Source of the DNA: Epiperipatus broadwayi
Taxonomy: Eukaryota; Onychophora; Udeonychophora; Euonychophora; Peripatidae
Reading direction: 5' to 3'
Length of the DNA stretch: 64,000 nt
NCBI GenBank assembly: GCA_028023455.1
Contig: JAQFVV010006623.1
Location: 273,501 to 337,500 of the forward strand
Positions 49,293 through 62,424 of this stretch are shown piece after piece. The notes below the pieces were generated by a model that was not told the origin of the DNA, searched no databases, and saw only the letters and a list, made by a program, of their open reading frames with translations. The first letter of the stretch is position 1. Every line of letters starts with the position of its first letter. The translations under genes and the position numbers were made by a program.

Positions 49293-49494
49293 GGATAGAC
49301 AAGGTACTTATATTTGAATATTACATATTAAGCCTGTATTCTCCCTCTTCTGAGTAATTAAATGAACATATTAAGGTCCTATATGTGAAGGATCACAATA
49401 CTGGCATCAACAAGGACTTTGAATATTCCATTATCAGATTTTCAATGATATGGACGGCTGAAGAGTTGGCCGGTGAAGAATATTGAAGCTTGTC

Positions 49495-49720
49495 TATTAA
49501 AGTTTGAAGATTTGATATCTTAATATAGACTGAGCACTGATGTACATATGTGTGGGAGATGTTGATCTGGAGCAAATGATGAGTGATGGTTCAGCATGAA
49601 ATACGTATATTGAACATCACTTTTTTTTTCCACATGTATGTAGTCATATGTATCAGTTGTATAAATAGCATAGTAATAGGGAGCTTGAAAGTCTGAGTTC
49701 AAGTTTCTTCTAATAAATAT
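49495..49720 (+). repeat. B-box-ended repeat family, further copy
   Basis: Carries GAAGATTTGATATCTTAATA, GTGGGAGATGTTGATCTGGA, GATGAGTGATGGTTCAGCAT and ends GAGTTCAAGTTTCTTCTAAT, in the same order as the neighbouring foldback. Confidence 0.75.
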
Positions 49721-50061
49721 AATTTATATCACAAAGAGCAATAAATGTCATTATCAGCAGTAATAAAGTTCCTAGTACTAATATTCAAATCAGTATAGCA
49801 TTTATATAATAAAAAAAAAGTCCAATAATAACTGAAATTTTCTATGTCCAATTTTCATTCCAATTACAAGATTTACTAGAAAAATTAACGAGGATCACAA
49901 ATACTAGATAATAAAAATCAAATACTTGTAAATGTTAATTATAAAAATGCCTTATATATATATATATCATGAGAAAATAAGAATGAATATTAGTAAACTG
50001 ACAATATGATTAAAAAATCAAATCAATTTTAGATAAAGAAATATTCCCATAGTGCTTAAAG
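49721..50061. other. BAG2 intron filler
   Basis: AT-rich; nothing recognised apart from a (TA)n run near 49952. Confidence 0.5.
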
Positions 50062-50110
50062 CAATGATTCTCAACATGTAGCATGTGCCCCACTTCCTGC
50101 TAGGGGATGC
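50062..50110 (+). mobile_element. hAT-like terminus
   Basis: CAATGATTCTCAACATGTAG resembles CAGTGATTCTCAACC hAT ends and is followed by a GTGCCCCACTT block typical of Charlie-like elements. The partner end was not identified; the mariner at 50250 may have inserted into this element. Confidence 0.45.
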
Positions 50111-50249
50111 AAAAAAATGAAAGGGCAAGTGCAAAGACATAAAAAATAGATTTAAAAATTTGAAAAAAACTAATTATTGAAATCTAAATTAAAAAAGATA
50201 TATTCTGTTAATATAAAAATAAAATGTCATCCTTAAAATAAGATAAATA

Positions 50250-51041
50250 CGAGGGATACTCAAAAATAATTGGATTCATTTAATGCAATGCATCAGTCTA
50301 AAAATGTTTTTTACTTTTTGAAGTAGTTCTGAAACTTTTGCAAAGATATGCCTTTTAACACCTCCACTGTTTTTTCCTTCACCACAGAACTAAGTCCACA
50401 CAAAAAAAAAAAACGCATTTTTTCATTCGAGAGAATAAAAAGTCACACAGTGAGATCAAGCAAATATGGATGGATCATGCTAAATTTAATTAAAAATTGT
50501 TTCAACTGAAGGTTTATGGACTACTGCATTGTCATGGTGAAGATTGCACTCCTCACTTTGCCAAGTTCACATTTTACCACACCATACAAAAGTTTCAGAA
50601 CTTGTAGGTTTTAAACATCTGATTGTTATGAATGAATTCTGAATGAACAATACCATTTGATCCAAAAAAAAATTAGCATTGTCTTGACACTGAATTTCAC
50701 ATGCCACATTTTTTTGGGATGTGGTAAATTTGACACTTTCATTAACTTGTAAACTTGTCCCAGAACAATCTGCTTGTAAATTGCTTTAAGTGTTACTGTT
50801 TTCCTTGCCATTTTCCCTAAAACAGAATTTCACGTTTCAACTTTTCAGCCATTACACAAACCGATAAATATACAAAATGCACTTTACAAAAAAATGTGCT
50901 TATATGGTGCCAAGATTTCACACAATGTCATTTGGCAGATTGATGTAAAAGGATTCCCGCAAGACGTGTCTAAATGTAGAAGCATGTGCTACAAGCATAG
51001 CTACAAGGGAACAATTCCGATTATTTTTGGGTACTCCCTCA
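50250..51041 (-). pseudogene. Mariner-like element, decayed (792 bp)
   Basis: Inverted ends GAGGGATACTCAAAAATAAT and GAGGGAGTACCCAAAAATAA are flanked by TA. Minus-strand fragments resemble a mariner transposase: an N-terminal MARKTVTLKAIYKQIVLGQV, then VKTMLIFFWIKWY (the mariner VKVMLIFFWD block) near 50660, then SGGVKRHIFAKVSELLQKVK near 50320. Internal deletions and stops; the catalytic aspartates are not all identifiable. Confidence 0.8.
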
Positions 51042-51607
51042 TATTTAAAATTCCATAAATAGCTACCTTAAGCCTGTCAGGTAGAGCAAACAGCGCAGCA
51101 CAAGGCACGTATGAAAGGAGGCACCAAATTGAATCTTATGTAATGGTAAAAAAAATTTTTAATAATTATATTACATTTATATTTATTTTCATTTTCTACA
51201 CAAAATTCTAGTGTATGTAGGCATATATATTCATTGGATACACAGACTCAAGTCTATGTCAGCCAAAAAAAATATTGCTGCAGAAGGGTGTGCATCTCCT
51301 GCTCTCCATTAATTACTTGTTTGTAGGCAAAGGAAATGCATTGAAGATCTATTTTCTTTGCATAGTTTGCTATATTATCTGAAAAGGGAATAATATCGCC
51401 ATTTTCTTACAATTATACCCTCATTTGATATTTCTAGTTAATGAAGTAAAAATATAAGGCAATTTTATTTATTAAGCTTTAAAAGTGTTTAATTGTCTAA
51501 TATTTTAAATTGTTTATGTAAATTCACAGTATGATTTAAAAAAATTTAAAATAACAAAGCATGAATTCTCTTATACAAAAAAATTCTTACTAGTTAATTT
51601 ACTATAG

Positions 51608-54600
51608 ATGTCCAAGTCTGGGAAAAAACAAAAAAAATATCTGGTGCCCAAAACAGAAAATGGAAGCCACAAAAGAGGGATTGTGTCACCAACTATCAGG
51701 CTCTTTGAGAAAGTTCCTGGAATCTTCAGCAAAAAGAAAAAAGGATGAAATATCATTGACATCTCCATCTTTGAAAAAAAGTTGTATAGAAGTGAAAAAC
51801 GGACAAGAGAATATTCCATCACCATCAAGCAGAAAGAGATAGAACAGAAACTCAAGAACATGAGTGCCCACCATCAATTTCTACTAAAAAAGGGAAGTAG
51901 AAGCACATGAACAACAAAGTTTTAGTTCATCAACAGTTACTCTTGTTTAAGAATTAATTCAACAAAGATAATTTGATGACATTTCAAAGAAATTTGCCTA
52001 TTTGGAAGATCCAGGTATGTGGCCAAAACTTTTCTCAATAGAAGAGACCACTCAGCCGAACACCCCCCTCCGCAAATCATCAACTGAAATTTTCCAAGAC
52101 ATATGTCAGAAAGAAAATTTTCCACTTCTTATTATAGATTACTTCCAAATAGAAAAGAAATATTAAAATTATGGTTAGTCTACTCAGTTTTTAAAGATTC
52201 AATATTTTGTTTGTACTTCAAACTTTTCAGTGATGGCAAATCACAACTTAATAATCAATATGGATACAAAGATTGGCACCCTTTATCACATATTTCACGT
52301 AAACATGAAAAAAGTGAATCTCATATCAAAAATTATATCAGTTTTGCTCAACTTCAGACAAATTTAGCAAAAAATACAACTGATTCATGAGAAGTTGTAA
52401 AAGACAGAAAGAAAGTACTGATATTCAGTAATGAATAATTCACACACTACAGTACTTAGCCCGACAATTCTTAGTTTTCCGCAGATCATCTGAGCAGTTA
52501 TATGAAAATAATAATAGCAATTTTTTGAAGTTAATAGAAACATTCTCAAAATTTGATCTAGTTATGGCAGGACATTTATGCTATATTCAAATGGTACCCA
52601 TTATTAAGGACATCAAATTCAAAATAAAACTGTACAACTTCTTTCTGATACTATTAACCACAATATTAAAAATGGTCAAAGATGCTAAGTATTTTTCAAT
52701 TATTTTGGATAGAACTCCTGATGCAAGTCATGTCAAACAAATGTCAATTATAATTTATTTTGTATGTTATAATAAAAAATCAAACACAAATGAAATTAGA
52801 GAAAATTTTCTAGGATTTTGTTCTGCAGATGTCATGAAATAGTGATTATATCATTTTAAATCATATTAAAAGACTAAATTTAGATATTCAAAATCTTCAT
52901 GGACATGGGTATGACAATGCTGCTAATATAAAAGGCAAATACAATGGGCTACAGCAAAAAAAAAATACTGGAGAATAATCATAGAGCTTTTTATGTTCCT
53001 TGTTCAGCTCATAGTCTCAATTTAGTTGTAAATGATGCTGCAAAAATTTCATTTGAAACTGTTAGTTTCTTCAGTATAATTCAGGAATTTTACAATTTCT
53101 TTTCTGCACCCACAAAATGATGAACTATTTTACTTAAATATGTAAAAAGCCTAATAGTAAAACCATTGTCTAATATGAGATGAAAAAGTCATGTTGAAGC
53201 GATCCGACCATTAAAACTGCAAATCAAAAAATATATCTTGCTTCACAAGAAATTTAAAATGATAAAGACATGGACCCAAGATTTAAGACAAAGGCATTGG
53301 CATCAAAATGAAAGTCATTTAAATTTATTTGTTCTATGGCATACATTGAATAAAATTAATGTCATTAGCAAGTTGTTATAGAATCCTGATTGTAACCTGA
53401 GTGAAGTTCTTGAAAATTTAAAAGAAATTAAAGACGATTTGAGTAAATTTAAAACAGATAAATCATTTGAATTTATTATAAGTTGTGCAGCTCAGATGGC
53501 AGAAAATTTAAGAGATCGAATCAACATTTCCTGCCAATACAAGATAAAAAATAAAGACTTTTTGATTATGAATCAGAAAATGAATGCATCGAAGATCTGA
53601 AATTAAATTTTAAGGTAGCACGATGTGCACTAATGGCAGCTGATTCATTGAAATTTTGTCTTCTTTTTTAAATTGTGCAAAAACTATAAGCACGACGTCA
53701 ACAGAAATCCCAGCATTAGTTGCTGCTTAATTCCATCTTTAAAATGATATATCACAATGTAAAATCGGATAAAATTTGAATTTTTTATTAATATTTTTAT
53801 TGATAGGTGTATTTAATTTTTTTTGGTCAATTGACTAGTTTAAAAGAGAATGATAAAGGCAAAAAAATTTTATCGGCCTCACTATCTAACTACAGTGGAT
53901 TAAAAATACACTGATATTTGCATTCAAGATCTTCAATAGGATGTAAACATAATTTCAGAATATTGTAAGTATACAATTTTAATTTTTTGAATATTTAAAA
54001 ATTTTTTTTAAATTATTTAATAAATGATATAATTTATTAATTTGTGTTTGTATTGGTGTGTGTGTGAGTAGTATATAAATTATATAATATTAAATCATTT
54101 GTATTCTTTATTATACAGCATATAAATTTGTATTCAAATATAACACAAGGGGTTTTTGTACAGTGTAATTCTGTGTCCCTGATCCAAGTTTGAGGCAACC
54201 TTATATTATAGACATAATGTTTATATTGGTATTGGTGTGTTTGTGTTCGCTCTTGCATATTTGTATAATAAGTAATGATTTACATACATAGAGCAGTGCA
54301 ATATAAATTTAAAAAACTGATAATCAAATGCACAAAAAGATTGCAGTTGATAAAGCAATCATAAAATTTATTCGGCATAGTACCATGTGAAAATATAAAC
54401 ACTTAAAACCAATAAGGAGAGATTTCAAATGGTGTGTGTGTGTGTGTAGTGGTAGCCACAATGGTTATGCATATACCACATGGAATTGTATGCAGGCAAA
54501 GAATAAAATTCTGATTCTAGCCTATGCCTTGATAGTAATGCTGTGGAGTCAGTAATTTTGTCACATCTTGAATCACATTATTTTCAAGTCTATAGCTAGC

Positions 54601-55816
54601 AAATGAGCTATATGCAAATAAATTATATCTATATGGGACAATAAATATAACAAGATAGCATCACTGGTGTGCATAAAGAATATAAACATCACTGATGTAT
54701 ACAAAAAAATATAAAGAGATGAAATTAATTTTATCAGTGATACAGACAATAGCCTACAATTCAAGTTTTAATTAGACAAGAAGCCAAGTGTTATGATGAT
54801 AAATGTATACCCATCTTCTGGAAATGATTTGTTTTGTTTAGGATGAATCTTTTTCTTATAGACACCTTTGAAATTTGATAACTTTTGGAGTACAAGATAA
54901 AAATGAAGAAGTCACGTGCGACTTGTTTTGGAGATTCAGAAGCTGTGAATTATCTCAGGTAAGAAGTACTATATTTGGTTTGAAAGATAATTTTGTGAGA
55001 AATACAAAAAAATTATCAATGAAGATGTAATTTAAACTTAGTTAATGATAAATTAGAAATTATGAACAAACAATAAAGTAATAATTGTCGGATGTTGAAA
55101 TTTTTTTTTCTCCTTATTTTTTAAATGGTTATCACTATTTGTCTTCGACTTATTGTTTTCCTTAGTTTTTCTAATTTCTATCAATGTAAAGTTTTTTGCT
55201 CTAACATTATTAAAACTGAACTTATTGTGAAAATTGTATCTCAAGTCAGTTTTTTTAAAAATTCAATACGATGCTTCGACAATCAACCAGTTAAAAAAGC
55301 TTTCTTTTTGATAATAGATTCTACATTAATGTCATTGTGTGAAAAGTTTAAAGTTTTGGAAAAACACGACACATTTACAGTTTTATCGAGATTAAATACA
55401 TTATCAGATTGGAATGAAATTTTATCATATTGTAAGAGTTTAGAATTAAAATTACCAGATTATTTGAATATGAGCAGGACCCCTATTCAAAGAAATAAAA
55501 TCTTTAAAATGCCTTCTAGATAAAAAGATGACAGTCAAGGATGTTTTAAATTTTACCTGTAATGATTATTTGGTTTATTGTTTCTCTAATACTGTCATTG
55601 TTCTAAGAATATATTTGACTTTACCGATAACAGTTTCCATTGCTGAAAGAAGTTTCTCAAAAGAAGACAAAAAATTATTTAAGGTCTTCAATGTCACAAG
55701 AAAGATTATCAAACTTATAAACAATCTCTATAGAAAGTTAATTATTAGATGAGTTGGATCTGACTGACTTAACTTGATACTTCTCTAGTTTAAAGGCTGG
55801 AAAAATTCCTTTGTAA
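51608..55816 (+). pseudogene. hAT transposase relic (ZMYM1 / TTF-zinc-finger type)
   Basis: Plus-strand frames in order: an N-terminal MSKSGKKQKKYLVPKTENGS; EDPGMWPKLFSIEE (52000-52050); a TTF-like zinc-finger region WLVYSVFKDSIFCLYFKLFS (about 52170-52230) and YGYKDWHPLSHISRKHEKSE; then the hAT core DAKYFSIILDRTPDASHVKQ (52690), GYDNAANIKGKYNGLQ (52910) and NHRAFYVPCSAHSLNLVVND (52980). After a gap of about 1.5 kb come FFLIIDSTLMSLCEKFKVLE (55300) and the dimerisation region RIYLTLPITVSIAERSFSK (55610-55665), ending LKAGKIPL-stop at 55816. Many stops and frameshifts. The second cysteine of the zinc-finger CLYCK pattern reads F. Confidence 0.9.
54430..55275 (-). repeat. Interspersed repeat, copy B (inverted relative to 16845-17700)
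   Basis: Lies between the N-terminal and C-terminal parts of the ZMYM-type transposase relic. Near 54445-54550 it contains a tRNA-like GTGGTAGCCACAATGGTTAT and a B-box-like GATTCTAGCC. Homology to copy A stops about where the transposase C-terminal fragment resumes (55260-55285). It may be an intron or spacer of the hAT element or a nested SINE-like insert. Confidence 0.65.
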
Positions 55817-55989
55817 TGAAAATATTTCAATTTAATTAATAAAATATATATGTAATCTATTCATTTTGTGTTTCATTATTTACATACAATGAAAGAATAT
55901 GCATATATATATATTCAATTTAATTTGGGCCTAAAAAAATAGGAGTGGCAAAAAGGGCTTGCACAAAGGTACCTCATACATCAGCGCCA

Positions 55990-58900
55990 GCACTCAGAGC
56001 AAAGATTTTCATAAGAAGGTGTTACATTTGAAATTGACACAGTGGGTTTTCTTTCTATGTTTAGTTGAGATCTAGTTCTTGTTCTGCATTTGAGAGTTTT
56101 TTAGTATTTTGAAATGGATCGCTGACTCACTCATATCTTACTTATGTTTTCATCTGTTATAAAATGCCATCTAAAATTTTGAGACATGGTTAAATGATTT
56201 TCAATAGCTGCAATTAAAACCTTAATCATGTGTTTCTTGTCAACTGTATAGATGTTAAGTAATTCCTTCACATTTGTAAATAGTTTTTTTGCTTTATGTT
56301 TGTGTTCCATAATTCCAGTATTCTATAAAAAAATAAAAAAATGTACTTTGACTCATATCCAATATGTTTATTTGTTCCTTGGAGTAGAAGAATTAACAAA
56401 TTTAGTTTCTCAAATCAATTTCATTATAAATAAATGATCTTGAAATGGTTCTGTTTCCTGGCTGTTTTCCTCTTTCAAGAATGTTGCGATTCATTTCACA
56501 ATAAAAGTAATGCAGAATATTCTGTATCTAGTTGTTTGCAAATAAAAAAGTCTTGACTTTAAAGACCTCATTTTTATAATGCATGAGTTATAACTGTTAT
56601 CAACACAATGTTCACAGCAGGACTCACTTCTTTGGTAGAAAGGGCTTTTCTGTGAATCACACAATGTGTCCAGATACACTGAGATTTTGTCATACAAATG
56701 TTTATACACTCTGGCTCGAGTACCATCTGTGCATATTCCAACACAGTTTTCAAATCGTATATGTTTGCATCATTTAAAAAATTATCCAATATACTGAATA
56801 ATCCAAGTGGTGTAGTTCTGTTTTCTATGGGTTTACAAATAACCCCTCAACTGCTGATATTCCAACATCAAACAAACAATTAAATGGGAATCATGCTACT
56901 ATCTATTGCTGATCAAGCTGATTTTAAAAAATTTATCATGAAGTTTAGATAAGTTATTGTTTTAAATCTTTAGTTAGTGCCAATTAAACAAGTAACAGCA
57001 TCATTTGATAGACATAGGTTGCAATTGTTTGGAAAAATTATTTGCAAGCATAATATAACAGGTGAGCTATTCTCCTTGTGAGGTGTAGTTAACTATGGTC
57101 ACCCACTTGGTCTTCCAGTTTAAGGCATTACACATGATAAGGAGAGTCAGTTATTTGATAATTTATCTAAGTTTTAGGAAGTGGTATCCTGATGATTAAT
57201 GATTGAATGGGATGGAATTCACAAGCAACTTCTCTTACTTCATCTCTCTTGATTCTCATTATGCCACAGAGTTCAAATTCAGGGAGAATCTACATGTACC
57301 CTATTTCAAGGTATGATTATTATGTATCTGATATGTACATTGGATATGTGTAACAGTGTGATTAATTAGAAAATAGAAAAATTAAACAAGAAACAACTAA
57401 TTTGATTTAATGTTTAATATTTAACAAACTGATTACGATGATATTTGCTATTCATAATTCTTTATAACAAAGTGGTATACATATTTAATGATTGTATGGG
57501 TATAATCCTCCTTCACTTGTATTCCTTAACCATTTATTAACCCATAATCCCTATGAAGGATGGTCATTCCCATTTCAATTTAGCAAATTCAAATTTACAT
57601 TGACAACAATTTGAAACTTTATTTTAACAATCAAGACTAAAATTCCATGAAATCATTTGGTCATTAATTTCTACTCTGCCTATCCATATTTTATGATCTG
57701 TTGAGAGTTGCTTATAGATTTTGAATCCCCTCCTATTCTGTCGTTATGTAGATGTATGATAAGACAGACTAATCATTCAAGGGTTAGTCATATATTCCGA
57801 ATGACAAATAGTTAATAATTAAGTTAATTAAATACAAACACTGAACGAAAAAAAATATTGTATCTGACAAAGTATGAGCACTTAATATTGAATAAGATTA
57901 AAGTCTCACCTTTCAAGTCAGTAGACTGATGTACCAATTGGCAAGCAAGTTGAGTCTGCCACTAAATTTTATCATTAAATGAAAAACAAAAAAAAAAAAA
58001 AAATAGAATTGATAGCTCTCCTCCCTCTAGAATAATTTGAAGTTGGATAGATTGACTTTCTGTTTCAAAAGAAAGAAACCAATTTAACAAGCAAAAGAAG
58101 AATAATATATATATATAATGTGAGATGTTAATCCAGTGTAGTTTAGCCATAGTTCAAAGCCTTGCAATTGAAATGTGTGAGTATCCTTATTCTTAGGAAA
58201 AGTTCCTTTGCATGAACTGAATGGTAGTCCATTGGATAGTTTTCGGTCACCATCTGGGTCTTTATGTTGATGACTCAGACTCTTTTATAAACATCTTTCC
58301 AATGCTGAGATCATTTCTTTGCTTTATTGTAGCATGTTGTGGATCTTTTACTATCGTGGTCATTATGATATTAATTTGAAATGATAATCATATCTGGAAT
58401 CATGTTTGTATGATGAGCAGCTTCACCCCCACAATGTTTTATCACTTTTTAGCCATACATGATTCATTCTTTTTAGCTTAAAACTTTGGTTAAAAATATA
58501 AGCTTTATAAAATTAAAGTGGGTCCTTTAATCAACTTCCTCAAATTGCAATATTAGTTTATGAATTTCAGTATTAAGGATAGTTAATATGACAAATACAT
58601 TGATTTTAAAAATTTATCAAGTATCTTTTCTTGATGACATAATTCATTTGTCTTTCTTTTTTCTTAAAAAGAACGAAAGTGTTCTATCTTGTCTTATGTT
58701 TTATTTTTAGATCGTGAGTTTCAGGTTTGTACTTTGCTTTCATTGTTAACATCACTTTGATCTTTTTAGAATTTAATGCTGGATTAATAATAATAATAAT
58801 AAATCAATTTAACATTAATGACCTCCTTATTTTCTTTTTTGAGATTCTTGCTTGCATTTAAGAATTTAGTATATATAAATTAGTATTGTCAATAATATAA

Positions 58901-59100
58901 TTTTGACTGACAATTTTATACAAACACAATAACTTATAATCAACAATATACCTTTGATTGTGTTGGTAGATTCAGTGTTTATGATGTGTGAGTGGTGATT
59001 TTTCTGTGGTTGGATTAATGTACCCTCACAATAATTTCTACAATTTGATTTGCAGCTGGCAGAATGAATTCTTCCCCAATGGTGTGTGGCTTTTTGCATC
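55990..59100 (-). pseudogene. hAT transposase relic (ZBED5-like), split
   Basis: Minus-strand pieces, N to C: CKKPHTIGEEFILPAANQIV (59100-59030); CIWTHCVIHRKALSTKEVSP (about 56690-56625), the conserved WTHC-IHR block of ZBED/SCAND3 hAT proteins; FEKLNLLILLLQG near 56410; SDPFQNTKKLSNAEQE near 56110. The left end abuts the right end of the ZMYM-type element, which may have truncated it. About 2 kb between 56900 and 58950 has no transposase similarity that I can see and is probably later insertions. Confidence 0.75.
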
Positions 59101-59379
59101 TGGCAATCAATTTTTTTTTTGTAAGATTGGAATAAAATCTAATTTTTAATTTAATTATCATTTTAATCTTGGAGCAACAATCTGCACTTGTCACTTGTAA
59201 GTGCTCACATAATATGAACTCTAATTTCTAAATATATTCTATTAAACACTATTGTTTTTAGCAAAGATGTATCCATGTTCATTTAGCAATTTTTCTGCCT
59301 AAACAAAGTGTTTGTGACAGTCAATTCATGTGTTGAGCAAAAATTCAATAATAATCTATTTGAATTTACAGTACCAATA

Positions 59380-59845
59380 TTATTATTTTTAACAACTTTT
59401 GATCAAAATCTACTACTGGAAACAAGACATATATTGAAATCTCCGAGATAAAAAAATGTTACCTTTTAATGGCAATGCTGTAATAATGCTATCCAGCAAA
59501 GAATAAAAGTTTTCATTCTTTGAATCTAATGTTAGAGCACAGACATAAATAAAATGACCATTCGGCAAGTCTTAACACCATTAGCCTTTCCTTAAAACAA
59601 TGACAAATTCCAAGAATAGAAGATACTAAATTAGACATTATAGCAAATCCAACATCATACATTTTCCTTTCAGTGATTCATCTGCCCTTTCAAAAAAGTT
59701 GTAAGTACCCACCTGTCCAGTTCTATTCAACTTCCTTCCTCATAAAGAAAAATTTATTAAGAGCTTCTAAATCTTGATAGTTCCTTATTCATCAGTGCTA
59801 TTCTCCATTCTGGTTTTGAAGAGTTTGTCTCAAGAATGTTTGTAT
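59380..59845 (-). pseudogene. LINE endonuclease domain fragment
   Basis: Minus-strand frames in order: TNSSKPEWRIALMNKELSRF (59830-59770); YDVGFAIMSNLVSSILGICH (about 59665); ERLMVLRLAEW; FIYVCALTLDSKNENFYSLL (about 59550) and DSIITALPLKGNIFL, close to the family pattern preceding the GDFN catalytic block. Here LGDFN has become LSRRFQ-like. Frameshifted several times. Probably the same LINE class as the 3' ends at 40806 and 41960, opposite strand. Confidence 0.8.
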
Positions 59846-62340
59846 ATACCAAATACCTATATTTAGATAAAAAAAATAGATTTTATAATACTTAACTTTA
59901 ATGTATCCACTTCCTCTTGTTTTACCATTACCACTGATATTATTATTACTTCTATCACTTTATTGAATAATAAGAAAGACATGACAACCTAATCAGACTG
60001 TATAAGGTAGCCATTTTTTTAGATCATATTTTCTAGGCATCTTCCACTTCTATAGTAGACAGAAAGATCACTAAATAGGACTGCCTAAAATACAATTTTT
60101 GCCAGCATCTGCCTCAAATTTAAATCCAAATCAATTCATTAGACATTTTGTAGTCTTGAACAGACTACAACTAAGGACTATCAGCCTACTAAGCATGACC
60201 TTGATAATGTTTTCTTAATTCTCAATGGCTTGAACTAAAAAAACAAAAATTAAATAGATAATTGAAGTTAAAAATATTATGCAAAATGTACTAAGATGAA
60301 AATTTTATGAATAGGCTATATGCTATTTATATAATCAGGAATCATTGTCAATTTAATTGTACATAAAAATATTTTGATAGAAATATCACAAACATTACAT
60401 TAACAAATAAAAAAATATCTCACTTTTAAAAAGATAGTTATTCAATGCTTAATATGTTAAGAACATGAATTTTTAAAGCTAATAATAAGAGAGAAGGGGT
60501 TATATAAATTTGATTAGTGACATTTCTAATTGGATCAAAGCCATGTATACATGCATGTTAGGTTTTCTGTCTAAAGACAAATACACTAATTAAAGATAGC
60601 ATAATCGCAAGGTTATATATTAATGGTAGTGGTCTGCAATAGCATTTTATATCCATAACAATTTTTCAGCATCTCAATATTTAAAACTACATCAAAAGAT
60701 TTAATGAATGTTATTTATCATTAAATATAATCACAAATAAGATTTTAAAGACAAATGTTAATCATATATAAGAAATAATATATATGATTAAAAGAAGTTC
60801 AGTCAAAGAGATTAAGACATGTTAATAGCTGCAATATTATAACTTCAACATATAGAACAACTCAAGGGCTAGAGAATTATACATAATCTTTATAATCTCT
60901 TTAATGATTAATAAAATAGTTTTGTAATAATAAAAAAAGAAATTAGGACATTGTGCTAAAGGTAGAAAAAGAAGAAAGCACATGTGTAGCCTTAAACAGG
61001 TATTTACAACTAAAATACAATATACAACAAGAAAAAAAAAATTAGAGAAGTTAGAGTAATATATTTAAAGTTCACTTTGAAAAATAATTGATATTATAAT
61101 ACATAAATATAAATCACAAAGATAACATTCCTGGATGCAATATGATCACAAGAAGCAACTCAAATGTAAGAGATCCTTTCTAGACCACTTGACTTTTTAT
61201 AATATATATCTAAAGAAATCAAGTACTTTGAGAAACATCATTTCAAAATGTCAATTATAAAACAAATAAGAATTTCTCATAAGACCCATAATGCATCCAT
61301 TACAAACGGCTAGAAGAAAATTATTAATAACACTTGCTTTATTATTTTCGTAATTCACGTGTGAAATAAACTTAATTCAGAATAATTTTTAAAAATATTT
61401 CTAGATATATAATAAACATTAGTTGTATAACAGTCTCAGCAAATTGATATGTAAAATTTAATTCAGAAGTCTTTATTAAGTATCCTCTAAAGAGTATCGA
61501 ATAACTATCTAAATAGTTTCAATACAGTCGTTATATTTTTGGAATGTGTGGTTTTTTTTTAATTGCAGAATTCATACATAATTAAATATGTACTATATAA
61601 TCATTTGATCTATGAAGGCATTAGAAACTCAGCCACTAAAAAAATTGTCCCATATATAATTTGATGTTAAATATTATACAATTTTATTAGGACTAAGTCA
61701 ACGATTTAAAATAGAGCTATAGCAGTCACGGTAATTAGATGTTACAAGCTTTGAGATATGAATGTTCGAAAAAGGAACGTTGTAAATTGTCGATAGGAAA
61801 TACTCATTTGAACATTTCAGAGAGGCAAAAAGTAAGGTTATAAAAATGAATAATAAAATGGAATGAGCAAGTTTCAATAATTTTTAAAAATAAAGATCTG
61901 ATAAGTATTAAAAAATTTGCTTAAGATTATAATTAACGAAGATATTAATAATTAATGCAAAGAAAGAAAAAAATAAAGTGAAAATTATGAAATATGAAAT
62001 CTAACCTTCGGAGTTATCGTATATATATATACACACACACATCACATAGTAAAAGAACATACATCCGTTCACTACCGGCATCTATTTTAAATTTTTCCTA
62101 TCTCTCCAAATATCAACACAAAATATACATTTGCTATTATTCTGAAAAATATTTGCTTATTATATTTAAATACAAAAAATTAAATTTTAATTCAAAACTT
62201 GACCTCGTTATCTTGATTACAATGTGACAGATTGACTAAAGGTGATATAAAAATTTTTGTTCGAGCGAAAATGAAAGTAAACAATTTTAAGAATCAATAG
62301 AGAAAAACTCTTCAACAAAATAAAGTTTTAAAAAAATTAA
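59846..62340. other. BAG2 intron filler, donor-proximal part
   Basis: AT-rich without recognised elements; a (TA)n(CA)n microsatellite lies at about 62021-62041. Confidence 0.5.
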
Positions 62341-62424
62341 TTTAAATGTAATAACTATAAAAAAAATTTAATCCTCTATATAAAATAATTATACGATAAG
62401 ATATAATTGCGGTAAATAACTCAC

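Larger units (their letters stand above)
51080..55985 (+). mobile_element. ZMYM-type hAT element with internal insert or spacer
   Basis: Approximate limits of the element carrying the transposase relic 51608-55816. The ends GGCACGTATGAAAGGAGGCACC (about 51105) and, inverted, GGTACCTCATACATCAGCGC (about 55968) are weakly complementary and lie where TIRs are expected. No clear target duplication was found. Confidence 0.5.
33388..62424 (-). other. BAG2 intron (29,037 bp)
   Basis: Phase-1 intron bounded by GTGAGT (donor, reading down from 62424) and TTTCAG (acceptor, ending at 33388). It makes up nearly half the window. It holds only mobile-element remains in both orientations plus AT-rich filler; I found no convincing nested gene. 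Its elements are listed separately. Confidence 0.9.

Noticed and set aside
54037-54258. 73-aa frame ending in repeated Thr/Asn/His
   Set aside because: Low-complexity product of a TG/CA-rich microsatellite.
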